This document shows, one piece after another, positions 1 to 7,615 of a stretch of 35,011 nucleotides of DNA. The notes beneath the pieces are model-generated. The model ran no database searches. It was not told the origin of the DNA and saw only the letters and a list, made by a program, of their open reading frames with translations. The translations under genes and the position numbers were made by a program. The first letter of the stretch is position 1, and every line of letters starts with the position of its first letter. Source of the stretch: JBHPHA01 sp042569905 (lineage in GTDB: Bacteria > Patescibacteriota > Minisyncoccia > Moranbacterales > UBA9337); the NCBI GenBank assembly GCA_042569905.1, contig JBHPHA010000011.1, positions 1 to 35,011 of the forward strand, read 5' to 3'.

Positions 1-2
1 TT

Positions 3-626
3 TTGAGTGTTTGGTTTTTTGTGCGAAATGATGATAGGGATGTAGTGAGTTTGGATTTGGTTGAAATTGACAATTATGAAGGGGAAAATCTTTCCTCTAT
101 TAATGATTTTAGAGAAAACTCAATAAAAGGCCCTCAATATATAGGTAAGGATGAATATGAATTGAAAATAAGAGGGTTGAATGGCGGAGTTTTGAAATAT
201 TCATATGAGGATGTTATTGGAAGTAGGGATAAATATAAGAAAGTAGTGAGACTTAATTGTGTAGAAGGGTGGAGTGTTGATATATTGTGGGAAGGTGTCT
301 TAGTTGGGGACTTAATTGATAGGGAGGGAATTCCTGATGATGTGAGCACAATTATTTTTCGTGCGTACGATGGCTACTCGACTTCATTTCCTGTGGAATA
401 TATTATGAATAATGATGTTTTGATGGCGTACAAGGTGAATGATGTGGAGCTGCCATCAGAAAGAGGGTTCCCGTTCCAGCTTGTTGCAGAGGATAAATAT
501 GGATACAAGTGGATAAAGTGGATAACGGAAATAGAGTTTTCAAATGACGACAGCTATGAGGGGTATTGGGAAAGTCGTGGATATTCTAATTCTGGAAATT
601 TAAATGAAAATTTTTTATCAAAATAA
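3..626 (+). CDS. Compact molybdopterin-dependent oxidoreductase (sulfite oxidase/MsrP-like fold), 5' partial
   Basis: The reading frame is open at the left edge, so the N-terminus lies outside the window and the TTG at position 3 is probably internal. The visible 207 residues match the catalytic fold of the sulfite oxidase/MsrP family. Around residue 85 there is LNCVEGWS, the family motif whose cysteine ligates the molybdenum. It is followed by a domain containing FRAYDGYSTSFP and a C-terminal GFPFQLVAEDKYGYKWIKW segment, as expected for the substrate/cofactor-binding part. The protein is small for the family, and nothing of the C-terminal dimerisation domain of eukaryotic sulfite oxidases is seen. 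The next gene codes for a small two-helix membrane protein with histidines, which recalls the MsrP/MsrQ pairing. The fold is fairly secure; the substrate is unknown. Confidence 0.75.
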   Translation: MSVWFFVRNDDRDVVSLDLVEIDNYEGENLSSINDFRENSIKGPQYIGKDEYELKIRGLNGGVLKYSYEDVIGSRDKYKKVVRLNCVEGWSVDILWEGVLVGDLIDREGIPDDVSTIIFRAYDGYSTSFPVEYIMNNDVLMAYKVNDVELPSERGFPFQLVAEDKYGYKWIKWITEIEFSNDDSYEGYWESRGYSNSGNLNENFLSK

Positions 627-630
627 AAAT

Positions 631-861
631 ATGAAAAAAATAGCAATTATGAGAGTTAGTAACTACTCATTATTAGCAACATCGGTTCTGATGATTTTAA
701 GTGGGTATGGAATTACAAAGCATAGGCTTATTGAGAAAATAACTTTTGGTCTCTTGAATAAGCCGACATCATTCTCTTTGCACTCATATTTAGGGGTGGC
801 GTTCATTGTTCTTTTGATCGCGCACATTGTTTCTTATTCAGGATCTAGAATGAGAAAATAA
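631..861 (+). CDS. Small two-helix membrane protein, possible haem/electron-transfer partner of the molybdoenzyme
   Basis: About 76 residues with two hydrophobic helices (roughly SLLATSVLMILSGYG and LGVAFIVLLIAHIVSY). Histidines lie at or near the helix ends (KHR, LHSYLG, AHI). That spacing is compatible with a cytochrome-b-like or DUF4405-like haem-binding bundle, but this rests on pattern only. I prefer the ATG at 631, five bases after the upstream stop. An ATG at 604 would overlap the previous gene by 23 bases, and neither start has a Shine-Dalgarno sequence. Immediate proximity to the molybdopterin oxidoreductase suggests co-transcription and a role as its membrane anchor or electron donor. 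No family is firmly recognised. Confidence 0.55.
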   Translation: MKKIAIMRVSNYSLLATSVLMILSGYGITKHRLIEKITFGLLNKPTSFSLHSYLGVAFIVLLIAHIVSYSGSRMRK

Positions 862-944
862 ATTTTATTTTTTCTCTAAGTTTAGCTATGCTTAGCAGTA
901 GTTAATTGAAGGATGGAGATATATTGAATATGTGATTTGTGCTA

Positions 945-971
945 TTGACAAAATGTATTATTTGGTATAGC
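945..971 (+). promoter_or_regulatory. Putative promoter upstream of the 1070 gene
   Basis: TTGACA at 945-950 is followed by TATAGC at 966-971 (15-bp spacing) or TAGCTT at 968-973 (17-bp spacing). The perfect -35 box and position about 100 bases before a gene with a good ribosome site support a promoter. The -10 is imperfect. Confidence 0.5.
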
Positions 972-1069
972 TTATGTGGAGTCATAAAAATGACAGTTTT
1001 GAGTTTTTTTTAAGAATTTTATTTTTGTAGCAAAAGGGTTGCTACTTGAAAACAGCTAAGGAGTGTAGA

Positions 1070-1390
1070 ATGAAAAAGATTGGAAAGATGGAAATCCTGA
1101 TTGGAGTAGTGGCTTTGTTGGTGCTTGCTAACATTTTTAAGATTATCACTGTGATGCTTTGGTTACTTGGAGCAGTGCTATTGGTTGGCATTTTGCACAT
1201 CCCGTTTATGTACATGGTGCAAGAGGCGGAAGCTAAAGGGGTTACGTTTGACGCTGCATTTGATGACGTGTGTAAGAGAAATAGATTTCGTTTACCGAAG
1301 GTAGTTCTGGGGTTATTGCCCGCTTTCGTCTATGATTTTTATTACGATTGCATGGGTAAAATAAGGACTTTTGTTAAGTTAGATAAATAG
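1070..1390 (+). CDS. Small membrane protein of unknown function
   Basis: Uncharacterised 106-residue protein. Two hydrophobic stretches near the N-terminus (about residues 8-23 and 26-48, the second ending in MYMV) form a membrane hairpin. They are followed by a soluble tail of about 55 residues with acidic and basic patches (EAEAKGVTFDAAFDDVCKRN). The ATG at 1070 is chosen because AAGGAG sits six bases upstream; the longer TTG start at 1046 has no such site. The gene stands alone between a TTGACA promoter and a strong terminator. In these signals it resembles the accessory genes after 11 kb rather than its housekeeping neighbours. I do not recognise a family. Confidence 0.65.
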   Translation: MKKIGKMEILIGVVALLVLANIFKIITVMLWLLGAVLLVGILHIPFMYMVQEAEAKGVTFDAAFDDVCKRNRFRLPKVVLGLLPAFVYDFYYDCMGKIRTFVKLDK

Positions 1391-1430
1391 TCGATTAAAA
1401 CATATTAAAAATTAGTTAAAAGGGGTCTAG

Positions 1431-1463
1431 CAGTCTTTCTGAAATCAGAAAGACTGTTTTTTT
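1431..1463 (+). terminator. Rho-independent terminator after the 1070 gene
   Basis: A perfect 12-bp stem (CAGTCTTTCTGA paired with TCAGAAAGACTG) with an AA apex is followed by a run of seven T. Confidence 0.9.
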
Positions 1464-1464
1464 A

Positions 1465-1493
1465 TTGAAAAACTATGTGAAATGTACTAGAAT
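1465..1493 (+). promoter_or_regulatory. Putative promoter of the 1530 gene
   Basis: TTGAAA (1465-1470) and TAGAAT (1488-1493) are separated by exactly 17 bases, 36 bases before the ATG and directly after the preceding terminator. Confidence 0.55.
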
Positions 1494-1529
1494 AGTAATG
1501 CTATGCAATGAGGGTTTAATTTTACAATT

Positions 1530-2150
1530 ATGACTAAATACGAAAAAATACAATATTTTACATCAATATTTTTAAGAATTTTAATCGGGGTTTTGATTCC
1601 GATTAGTATTTGGCGTGGAGAGTACTTTTTAGCCTTCGCATCTATTTTTGTTTTACTTTTGACATTTTTGCCGTCAATTATAAGAAGAAGTTTTAAGGTG
1701 CAACTTCCCATCGAAATTGATTTTGTTCTAACTGTTGCGCTATATTTGCATTACTTTTTAGGGGAGTACCTTCAATTTTATCTGAAAATTTCATGGTGGG
1801 ACTTATTTTTACATACAGGAAATAGTATTGTTCTTGGTATGGTGGGATTTGTTTTTTCCTTCATTCTTTTGTTTACAAGTAGGGTTAAAACGAAGCCTTT
1901 CTTTGTTGCTTTATTTGCTCTATTCTTTTCTGTTTTTATGGGTGTGATTTGGGAGATATTTGAGTTTTCTATGGATTTGATTTTTGGATTCTCTATGCAA
2001 AAAAGTGGACTGATAGATACAATGACTGATTTGATTGTTGATATGTTAGGTGCATTATTTATCAGTATTTTAGGTTTTCTATATATGAAGCATAAGAGGC
2101 CTGGTATTTTTCACGATATTGTAATGAAATTTGTGCGGAATTTTAAGTAG
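1530..2150 (+). CDS. Polytopic membrane protein, DUF2238 (YjdF)-like
   Basis: A 206-residue integral membrane protein with about six hydrophobic segments. Conserved-looking motifs are YLHYFLGEY, WWDLFLHTGNSIVLGMVG, GVIWEIFEFSMD and DTMTDLIVDMLGA. The combination of WWD..LH, WE..E and D...D...D.LGA in successive helices is what I associate with the DUF2238/YjdF (VanZ-like) membrane proteins. The function of that family is not established. The protein ends in a short basic tail. The gene has its own TTGAAA/TAGAAT promoter. No Shine-Dalgarno sequence precedes the ATG. Family assignment is moderate. Confidence 0.6.
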   Translation: MTKYEKIQYFTSIFLRILIGVLIPISIWRGEYFLAFASIFVLLLTFLPSIIRRSFKVQLPIEIDFVLTVALYLHYFLGEYLQFYLKISWWDLFLHTGNSIVLGMVGFVFSFILLFTSRVKTKPFFVALFALFFSVFMGVIWEIFEFSMDLIFGFSMQKSGLIDTMTDLIVDMLGALFISILGFLYMKHKRPGIFHDIVMKFVRNFK

Positions 2151-2182
2151 AGCTAATGTTAAAATGAATTAAAATAAAAAAT

Positions 2183-3301
2183 ATGAATGCAATTGAATTA
2201 TCGAAAAAGATTGGAGGAAAGGTTGAAATAGTTTCAAAAATAAAACTGAATAAGGATAATTTATCTGTTTTGTATACTCCCGGCGTGGCAGAAGTTTCTA
2301 AGGCTGTAGCTAAGAATAAAAAACTTTCTTTTGAATATACAATCAGGAAAAACTCTGTGGCTGTTGTTTCAGATGGTAGTGCTGTTTTGGGGTTGGGAAA
2401 TATTGGCCCAGAGGGTGCGTTACCTGTTATGGAAGGTAAGGCTCTATTGTTCAAGGAGCTTGGTGGTGTGGACGCTTTTCCGATTGTACTGAATACGCAA
2501 GATACTGATGAGATTGTGAGTATTATAAAAAACATCTCACCTACATTTGGAGGAATTAACCTGGAGGACATTTCAGCTCCAAGGTGTTTTGAGATTGAGG
2601 AAAGGCTTAAAAAGGAATTAAACATTCCTATTTTTCATGACGATCAACACGGAACTGCTATTGTTGTTTTGGCTGGATTAATTAATGCACTGAAAGTTGT
2701 GAAAAAGGATGTGAAGAAAGTAAAGATTGCTATTTCGGGAGTTGGTGCGGCTGGAATCGCTATTGCGAAATTATTACTTAAATATGGTGTAAAAAATATA
2801 ATTCTAGTGGATACTAAGGGTGCTATCTGGAAGGGTCGTAAGGAGGGAATGAATGATGCAAAGATAGAAATGGCGAAGATAACAAACATTAGCTTGGAAA
2901 AAGGTGAAGTAGGTGAAGTGATTGTTGGTGCTGATGTCTTTATTGGTGTCTCAGCTCCAGGCATATTGAAGTCTGACGATATTGGTAGAATGAACAAAGA
3001 TGCAATTGTTTTTGCTATGAGTAATCCCGTTCCAGAGATTATGCCAGAGGAGGCAAAGAAGGGTGGTGCAAGGATAATAGCAACAGGGAGGTCAGATTAT
3101 CCAAATCAGATTAATAATGTATTAGCTTTCCCAGGTATCTTTAGGGGAGCTTTTGATAAGAGGGTTAAAGATATTACAGATAATCACAAAATCAAGGCTG
3201 CAAAAGCACTAGCTTCTTTGGTGAAAAATCCAAAATGTGGTAAAATAATACCAAGTGCTCTTAATAAAGAGGCTGTTAGAGTTGTAGCAAATGTTTTCTA
3301 G
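2183..3301 (+). CDS. NAD(P)-dependent malic enzyme (oxaloacetate-decarboxylating)
   Basis: Catalyses oxidative decarboxylation of malate to pyruvate, a cytosolic link between C4 and C3 acids that produces NAD(P)H. At 372 residues it is the short bacterial form without the C-terminal phosphotransacetylase-like domain. Visible motifs are LYTPGVAEVSKA near the N-terminus, SDGSAVLGLGNIGPEGALPV, the metal-binding stretch NLEDISAPRCFEIE, FHDDQHGTAIV, the dinucleotide-binding GVGAAGIAIAKLL, and C-terminal FAMSNPVPEIMPEEA and RSDYPNQINNVLAFPGIFRG. All are typical of the family. Cofactor preference (NAD or NADP) cannot be decided by eye. The start ATG has no Shine-Dalgarno sequence, as with other housekeeping genes here. 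Confidence 0.93.
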   Translation: MNAIELSKKIGGKVEIVSKIKLNKDNLSVLYTPGVAEVSKAVAKNKKLSFEYTIRKNSVAVVSDGSAVLGLGNIGPEGALPVMEGKALLFKELGGVDAFPIVLNTQDTDEIVSIIKNISPTFGGINLEDISAPRCFEIEERLKKELNIPIFHDDQHGTAIVVLAGLINALKVVKKDVKKVKIAISGVGAAGIAIAKLLLKYGVKNIILVDTKGAIWKGRKEGMNDAKIEMAKITNISLEKGEVGEVIVGADVFIGVSAPGILKSDDIGRMNKDAIVFAMSNPVPEIMPEEAKKGGARIIATGRSDYPNQINNVLAFPGIFRGAFDKRVKDITDNHKIKAAKALASLVKNPKCGKIIPSALNKEAVRVVANVF

Positions 3302-3330
3302 GGAGGCCCTATTCTTTTATTTGCGTTATT

Positions 3331-3387
3331 AGAGTCTATCTAAAATCTCCGTATTCTACTGCGAAAGAGAGATTTCAGACAGACTCT
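3331..3387 (+). other. Imperfect long hairpin between malic enzyme and yjbQ-like gene
   Basis: AGAGTCT (3331) pairs with AGACTCT (3381), and AAATCTC inside pairs with GAGATTT, leaving a loop of about 20 bases. There is no T-run on the + strand, so a standard terminator is unlikely. It ends eight bases before the next ATG and could act as a 5'-leader structure. Confidence 0.4.
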
Positions 3388-3394
3388 TAAAAAA

Positions 3395-3838
3395 ATGAAA
3401 ATTTATAAAAAAGAAATACAAATTAAAAGCAGTAAGCAAGTTGATTTTATAGATATTACTGATCAAATTAGGGACGTTGTTAGCTCATCAGGTATTAGGC
3501 AAGGACAGGCATTGATTTTTGCTCAACATACAACAATGAGTGTGATAGTGAACCACAAGGAGGATATGCTTGAGCAGGATCTTATGAGAATGTTAGACAG
3601 AATTGCTCCGATGGATCAACAATATTCACATGATTTATTTGAAATCAAAAAGAATGGCTCAAAGGCTGATGGGAGAAGCAATGGGCATTCTCATTGCAAG
3701 TCTTTCTTGATGGGGAATAGTGCAACAATACCTTTTGATAAGGGTGAATTATTACTGAGTGATTTGCAGACTATATTTGCAATTGATTTTGATGGCTCAA
3801 GAGATCGTGATGTGCTGGTTCAGGTGATGGGGTTGTAG
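3395..3838 (+). CDS. yjbQ: YjbQ/UPF0047 family protein (secondary thiamine-phosphate synthase-type)
   Basis: The 147 residues match the full length of the UPF0047/YjbQ family. Motifs seen are the HTTMSVIVNHKED segment, a middle NGHSHCKSFLMGNSATIPF with conserved histidines and cysteine, and the closing LLLSDLQTIFAIDFDGSRDRDVLVQVMG. Members have weak thiamine-phosphate synthase activity in vitro. Their physiological role is not settled, so the usual product name overstates what is known. No thiamine genes are nearby. The gene lies 13 bases upstream of the methyltransferase and is probably co-transcribed with it. No Shine-Dalgarno sequence is present. Confidence 0.88.
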   Translation: MKIYKKEIQIKSSKQVDFIDITDQIRDVVSSSGIRQGQALIFAQHTTMSVIVNHKEDMLEQDLMRMLDRIAPMDQQYSHDLFEIKKNGSKADGRSNGHSHCKSFLMGNSATIPFDKGELLLSDLQTIFAIDFDGSRDRDVLVQVMGL

Positions 3839-3851
3839 TAATTTTTATATT

Positions 3852-4472
3852 ATGAATAAGCTTACGCATAATTTAATAAAAGATGGATATCTTAAGACCG
3901 AAAATATTATCGAGTCTTTTTGTGATATTAGGCGAATGGAATTTGTCCCTAATAGTCTACAGGATCAGGCTGATGCCAATATTCCTCTTCCAGTTGGGTA
4001 TGGTCAAACTATTGCACAACCATTAACAGTAGCTATTATGTTAGAGCTATTAAATGCAAAAGACGGTCAAAATGTGTTAGTTATTGGAAGTGGGTCTGGA
4101 TGGACTACTGCATTGTTAGCTAATATCGTTAAAGAGAGCGGAAAGGTGACAGGATTAGAAAGGATTTTGGATTTATGCGAAATTGGAAAAAACAATCTTG
4201 ATAAGTTTGATTTTATAAAAAAGGGAATTGTGGAAATATATAATCAAGATGGAATTGATGGATACAGGAAGAATGCTCCTTATCATAGAATTATCGTACT
4301 AGTCTCTGTTGATGAGGTGCCACACGAGTTGGAAAAGCAATTAAAATTAGGAGGTAAAATGGTTATCCCTATTGAAAATAAGATAACTCTTTTAACGAAA
4401 GTTGATGATGAAAAATTCAGTAAGGAAGAGTATCCAGGATTTTCTTTCGGTGAGATGATAAGTGAAGGGTAA
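3852..4472 (+). CDS. pcm: Protein-L-isoaspartate O-methyltransferase family
   Basis: An SAM-dependent methyltransferase that in this family repairs isoaspartyl residues of aged proteins by carboxyl methylation. The 206-residue length is normal. Recognisable features are RRMEFVPNSLQDQADANIPLPVGYGQTIAQP, matching the family's conserved N-terminal block with the GYGQTI..P active-site motif; the SAM-binding loop VLVIGSGSGWTTALLA; the acidic residue after strand 2 (VTGLER); and a conserved strand near YHRIIVLVSVDEVPHELEKQLK. Canonical members have GSGSGYxA; here tryptophan replaces the tyrosine. Adjacent genes (yjbQ, dnaJ) make a protein-maintenance context plausible. The gene follows yjbQ by 13 bases. 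Confidence 0.85.
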   Translation: MNKLTHNLIKDGYLKTENIIESFCDIRRMEFVPNSLQDQADANIPLPVGYGQTIAQPLTVAIMLELLNAKDGQNVLVIGSGSGWTTALLANIVKESGKVTGLERILDLCEIGKNNLDKFDFIKKGIVEIYNQDGIDGYRKNAPYHRIIVLVSVDEVPHELEKQLKLGGKMVIPIENKITLLTKVDDEKFSKEEYPGFSFGEMISEG

Positions 4473-4496
4473 TATTTTTTTATATGATATCGTTAG

Positions 4497-4523
4497 TTGG
4501 CACTCTCTTGTTGGGATTGCTAA
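4497..4523. promoter_or_regulatory. CIRCE element (HrcA operator) upstream of dnaJ
   Basis: TTGGCACTC, nine bases, then GATTGCTAA. The consensus CIRCE is TTAGCACTC-N9-GAGTGCTAA, so there is one mismatch per arm and exact spacing. It sits 71 bases before the dnaJ start. HrcA control of dnaJ is the expected consequence; hrcA is not in the window. Confidence 0.85.
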
Positions 4524-4594
4524 TTTTTTTTATTTAATATATTATAATTATTAGTATGGTTATGGGAATTTAATTTTAAATATTTTTTTGAGAT

Positions 4595-5656
4595 ATGGCT
4601 AAAGACTTTTATGAAATATTAGGTGTCAGTAAAGACGCTTCAGATGATGAAATAAAAAAAGCTTATAGAAAATTAGCACACAAATATCACCCTGATAAAG
4701 CTAATGGTGATGAGGAGAAGTTTAAGGAAATAAATGGGGCTTATCAAGTGTTGTCAGATAGTGCTAAGCGTCAACAGTATGATCAATATGGACAAAACTT
4801 TGACGGTGCTGGAGGACCTGGCGGACCGGAAGGTTTTGATTTTAGTGGTTTTTCTGGTGGAGGTGCTGGAGGATTTGAGGATGTTTTTTCAGATATTTTT
4901 GGAAGAGGGCGAGGTGGTTTTTCTGGTGAAGCGGGTAGGGATATTCAGGTGGATGTTGAGATTAACTTTGAGGACATCATAACTGGAACAAAAAAAGATG
5001 TAAATTTATATAAAAGTGTTTCTTGTGGTAACTGTGAAGGCAGTGGAGGTGAGCCAGGATCAAAGGAGGAGAAGTGCTCCACTTGTGATGGAACTGGGCA
5101 AGTAACTAGAACTGTTAATAGTATTCTTGGAACTTTTTCTCAAGCTACAGTTTGTAGTGATTGTCATGGAAAGGGTAAATCTTTTTCTGAGAAGTGTGGT
5201 AAGTGTGGCGGAGATGGAAGAGTTAAAGAAGATGTGAACTTGACTGTGGATATTCCAGCCGGAATACATAGTGGTCAGTCAATTAATATTTCAGGACAAG
5301 GAGAGGTGGGAACTCAGGGTGCTCCAAGTGGGGATCTGTTTGTCACCGTTCATGTTAGACCACACGAGTCTTTTGAAAGAAAGGATGATAATATTATAGT
5401 ACACGAGAGAATTAGTTTCTCGCAGGCTGTAATAGGTGATAAAATTGATGTTGACACGGTTGATGGAAAGGTGAAGATGAAAGTTCCAGCTGGAACTCAG
5501 TCAAAAGAAACTTTTAGAATAAAAGGAAAAGGTGTGCCATATCTTCGTGGTGGTGGTAGAGGAGATCAGTTAGTAACAGTGATTGTTGATATTCCAAAAA
5601 AACTCTCCAGAGATCAGAAGAAGCTGGTAAAAGAATTGAAAGAATCAGGATTATAA
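4595..5656 (+). CDS. dnaJ: Chaperone protein DnaJ (Hsp40)
   Basis: Co-chaperone that stimulates the ATPase of DnaK and delivers unfolded substrates. At 353 residues it is a full type I DnaJ. The N-terminal J domain carries HPD at residues 32-34. A Gly/Phe-rich linker follows at about 70-115. The zinc-binding region has four CxxCxGxG-type repeats (CGNCEGSG, CSTCDGTG, CSDCHGKG, CGKCGGDG), then the two C-terminal substrate-binding domains with GDLFVTVHVRPHESFERK. No dnaK or grpE is adjacent, so it is a solo chaperone gene. It is preceded by a CIRCE operator and followed by a strong terminator. The ATG has no Shine-Dalgarno sequence. Confidence 0.97.
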   Translation: MAKDFYEILGVSKDASDDEIKKAYRKLAHKYHPDKANGDEEKFKEINGAYQVLSDSAKRQQYDQYGQNFDGAGGPGGPEGFDFSGFSGGGAGGFEDVFSDIFGRGRGGFSGEAGRDIQVDVEINFEDIITGTKKDVNLYKSVSCGNCEGSGGEPGSKEEKCSTCDGTGQVTRTVNSILGTFSQATVCSDCHGKGKSFSEKCGKCGGDGRVKEDVNLTVDIPAGIHSGQSINISGQGEVGTQGAPSGDLFVTVHVRPHESFERKDDNIIVHERISFSQAVIGDKIDVDTVDGKVKMKVPAGTQSKETFRIKGKGVPYLRGGGRGDQLVTVIVDIPKKLSRDQKKLVKELKESGL

Positions 5657-5660
5657 AATA

Positions 5661-5696
5661 AAAACCAGTCGCTTTAGATAGTGGCTGGTTTTTATT
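5661..5696 (+). terminator. Terminator after dnaJ
   Basis: AAACCAGTCGC pairs with GTGGCTGGTTT (two G-T wobbles) around an 8-base loop, followed by TTTTTATTTA. Confidence 0.85.
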
Positions 5697-5758
5697 TATA
5701 TAGAATTTAAATTTAGTGTTACTAGTATTTTTTTAGATATAAGGTAAAATATAGATAT

Positions 5759-7039
5759 ATGAAAAAATTTATTCCACAACAGTTGAAAAATATTTATCAC
5801 CTTAGTTGGGCTATCTTGGCTAATCTAATTTTCTTTTTTCCAAGCAGAAAAATAAAGGTTATAGGCATCACAGGGACGGATGGCAAAACGACCACTGTTC
5901 AAATGATATCCAAAATCTTAGAGGAAGCAGGTAAAAAAGTATCTGTGGCTTCCACGATTAATTTTAAGGTAGGGGAAAGAGAATGGGTTAATAAGACAAA
6001 ATTCACAACACTATCAGCTTGGAATGTTCAGAAGTTTATTTCCGAGGCTGTTGGTGAGGGTTGTGAATATCTTATTCTTGAAACATCTTCTCATTCACTG
6101 GATCAATTTAGGGTGTGTGGTGTTGATTATGATATTGCTGTTATTACTAATGTAACAAGAGAGCATTTGGATTACCATAAAACCATGGAGAGGTATCGAA
6201 AAGCCAAGAAGAAGCTTTTTCATAAGGCTAGGAAGATCGTTGTTAATCTTGATATGGATAATCCAGAGGAATTTTTAGGTGTAGAAAATGAGGAAAGCTA
6301 TGCGTATAGTGTGGATAGTTCTAAATTGGAGGCAAATATATTAAATGAGGAGATTGATTTTGTTTTGGCGAGGAATATTAACTTAGATATCGACGGGTCT
6401 AGTTTTGTTGTGAATGGTGTTGATTTTAAATTAAAAATACCAGGCTCTTTTAATATTGAGAACTCTTTGGCTGCAATTAGTGTTGCGTTGATTGAACGTG
6501 TTAATCTTGAGACTTGCTCAAGGGCTTTGGCTAAAATAAAGAAGATTCCAGGTAGAATGGATTTAATTAAGAATGATAGAGGGATTGATATCATCGTTGA
6601 TTATGCTGTGACACCTAAGGCCCTGGAGGAGTTATACAAATTGGTGGAAAAAATAAAATCAAAAAGAGATAAATCTAGGATTATTTCAGTTTTTGGTTCT
6701 TGTGGCGATAGAGACCGAGGAAAGCGTCCTATTATGGGCGAGGTTGTTTCCATTGTTGCTGATTACGTGATTATTACAAATGAAGACCCTTATTCCGAAG
6801 ATCCTCATCAAATTATTAATGAAGTGGCTGAGGGCGTGAAGAATAAAAAAGAAGGAGAGAACTTTTTCAAGATACTGGACCGAAAAGAAGCTATCAAAAA
6901 AGCTCTGCATATTGCAGAGCCAGGAGATATTGTTTTAGTTACTGGAAAGGGAGCTGAGGAAATTATGCTTGTTGGAAAAAATAGAATTCCTTGGAATGAT
7001 GAAAAAGTTATCTTAGAGGAATTGGAAAATATCAGTTAA
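5759..7039 (+). CDS. MurE-type Mur ligase lacking the usual N-terminal UDP-binding domain
   Basis: ATP-dependent amide ligase of the MurC-F superfamily, expected to add the third amino acid to UDP-MurNAc-dipeptide. It has 426 residues against about 490 in typical MurE. After a short hydrophobic lead (HLSWAILANLIFFFP) it goes straight into the P-loop GITGTDGKTTT at residues 36-46, so the normal N-terminal domain is reduced. Other Mur motifs are ETSSHSLDQ, TNVTREHLDYH, PGSFNIENSLAAISVA, PGRMD, GSCGDRDRGKRP and GKGAEE. Two substrate-site changes are visible: the usual DYAHTP is DYAVTP, and the position of the meso-DAP-specifying DNPR reads EDPY, so DAP use is doubtful. Similar short forms occur, from memory, in candidate-phyla bacteria. 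It overlaps the convergent DUF212 gene by four bases. Confidence 0.82.
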   Translation: MKKFIPQQLKNIYHLSWAILANLIFFFPSRKIKVIGITGTDGKTTTVQMISKILEEAGKKVSVASTINFKVGEREWVNKTKFTTLSAWNVQKFISEAVGEGCEYLILETSSHSLDQFRVCGVDYDIAVITNVTREHLDYHKTMERYRKAKKKLFHKARKIVVNLDMDNPEEFLGVENEESYAYSVDSSKLEANILNEEIDFVLARNINLDIDGSSFVVNGVDFKLKIPGSFNIENSLAAISVALIERVNLETCSRALAKIKKIPGRMDLIKNDRGIDIIVDYAVTPKALEELYKLVEKIKSKRDKSRIISVFGSCGDRDRGKRPIMGEVVSIVADYVIITNEDPYSEDPHQIINEVAEGVKNKKEGENFFKILDRKEAIKKALHIAEPGDIVLVTGKGAEEIMLVGKNRIPWNDEKVILEELENIS

Positions 7040-7491
7040 AATGAAAGAAGATTGATAAATATTATTGTTAAAAGTAAGCCAATAATTCCTCCAACAGCTA
7101 CTTCACTTGCTCTGTGACCCATACGCTCTTTGAGACGTGGGTATTCTTTTTTATCTTTAATTTTAAGCTCTTTTGAATGCATATTAATATATCTTCCAAG
7201 ATTACCCATATATACACGAAGTCTAGTGGCATCATCAACAATCAGCACAGCTAACCCGACGGCTATTGCAAATGCCCCAGAGGCTATTCCTTCGTAATAA
7301 CCTATTGACGCTACTAGTGATACCATAAGCGCAGTATGAACACTAGGCATATGCCCATAACTCATAGCATGCTTCAAGGTGTACTCAAAATTACGACCAT
7401 GTTTGAAGTAGAAGATGATAAATTTTATAAATCTTGTGAAAATTAGCACAAGTATCGGAATCAGTATCATGTTATATTGTTCAATATACAT
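7036..7491 (-). CDS. Divergent PAP2 family protein (DUF212)
   Basis: A 151-residue membrane protein with three or four hydrophobic helices. It carries GHMPSVHTALMVSL, the phosphatase-like SxxxH motif of the DUF212 divergent PAP2 family, together with FAIAVGLAVLIVDDATRLR and a late GHRASEVAVGGIIG. These three blocks are the family signature. The true substrate (a lipid or other phosphate ester) is not known. The preceding promoter on the - strand has TTGAGA and TATTAT 17 bases apart. No Shine-Dalgarno sequence precedes the ATG. Its stop overlaps the stop of the convergent MurE-like gene. Confidence 0.88.
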   Translation of the reverse strand: MYIEQYNMILIPILVLIFTRFIKFIIFYFKHGRNFEYTLKHAMSYGHMPSVHTALMVSLVASIGYYEGIASGAFAIAVGLAVLIVDDATRLRVYMGNLGRYINMHSKELKIKDKKEYPRLKERMGHRASEVAVGGIIGLLLTIIFINLLSF

Positions 7492-7542
7492 ATTTTTATA
7501 TTTAAAGCTTTAATTTAATATGTTTCTACAGAAATCTATTAA

Positions 7543-7571
7543 ATAATAGCATATTTACCGTGTATTCTCAA
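7543..7571 (-). promoter_or_regulatory. Putative promoter of the DUF212 gene
   Basis: Reading the - strand, TTGAGA (7571-7566) and TATTAT (7548-7543) are 17 bases apart, with TGC directly before the -10. It lies about 50 bases upstream of the start codon. Confidence 0.6.
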
Positions 7572-7615
7572 TTTCTAAATTCAGTAGGTGCTAGTTAATG
7601 AGTGATTTAGAGTAA

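Noticed and set aside
3331..3387. Possible thiamine (TPP) riboswitch before the yjbQ-like gene
   Set aside because: A hairpin exists, but the conserved CUGAGA and ACCUGAUCUGG-type blocks of the TPP aptamer are absent.
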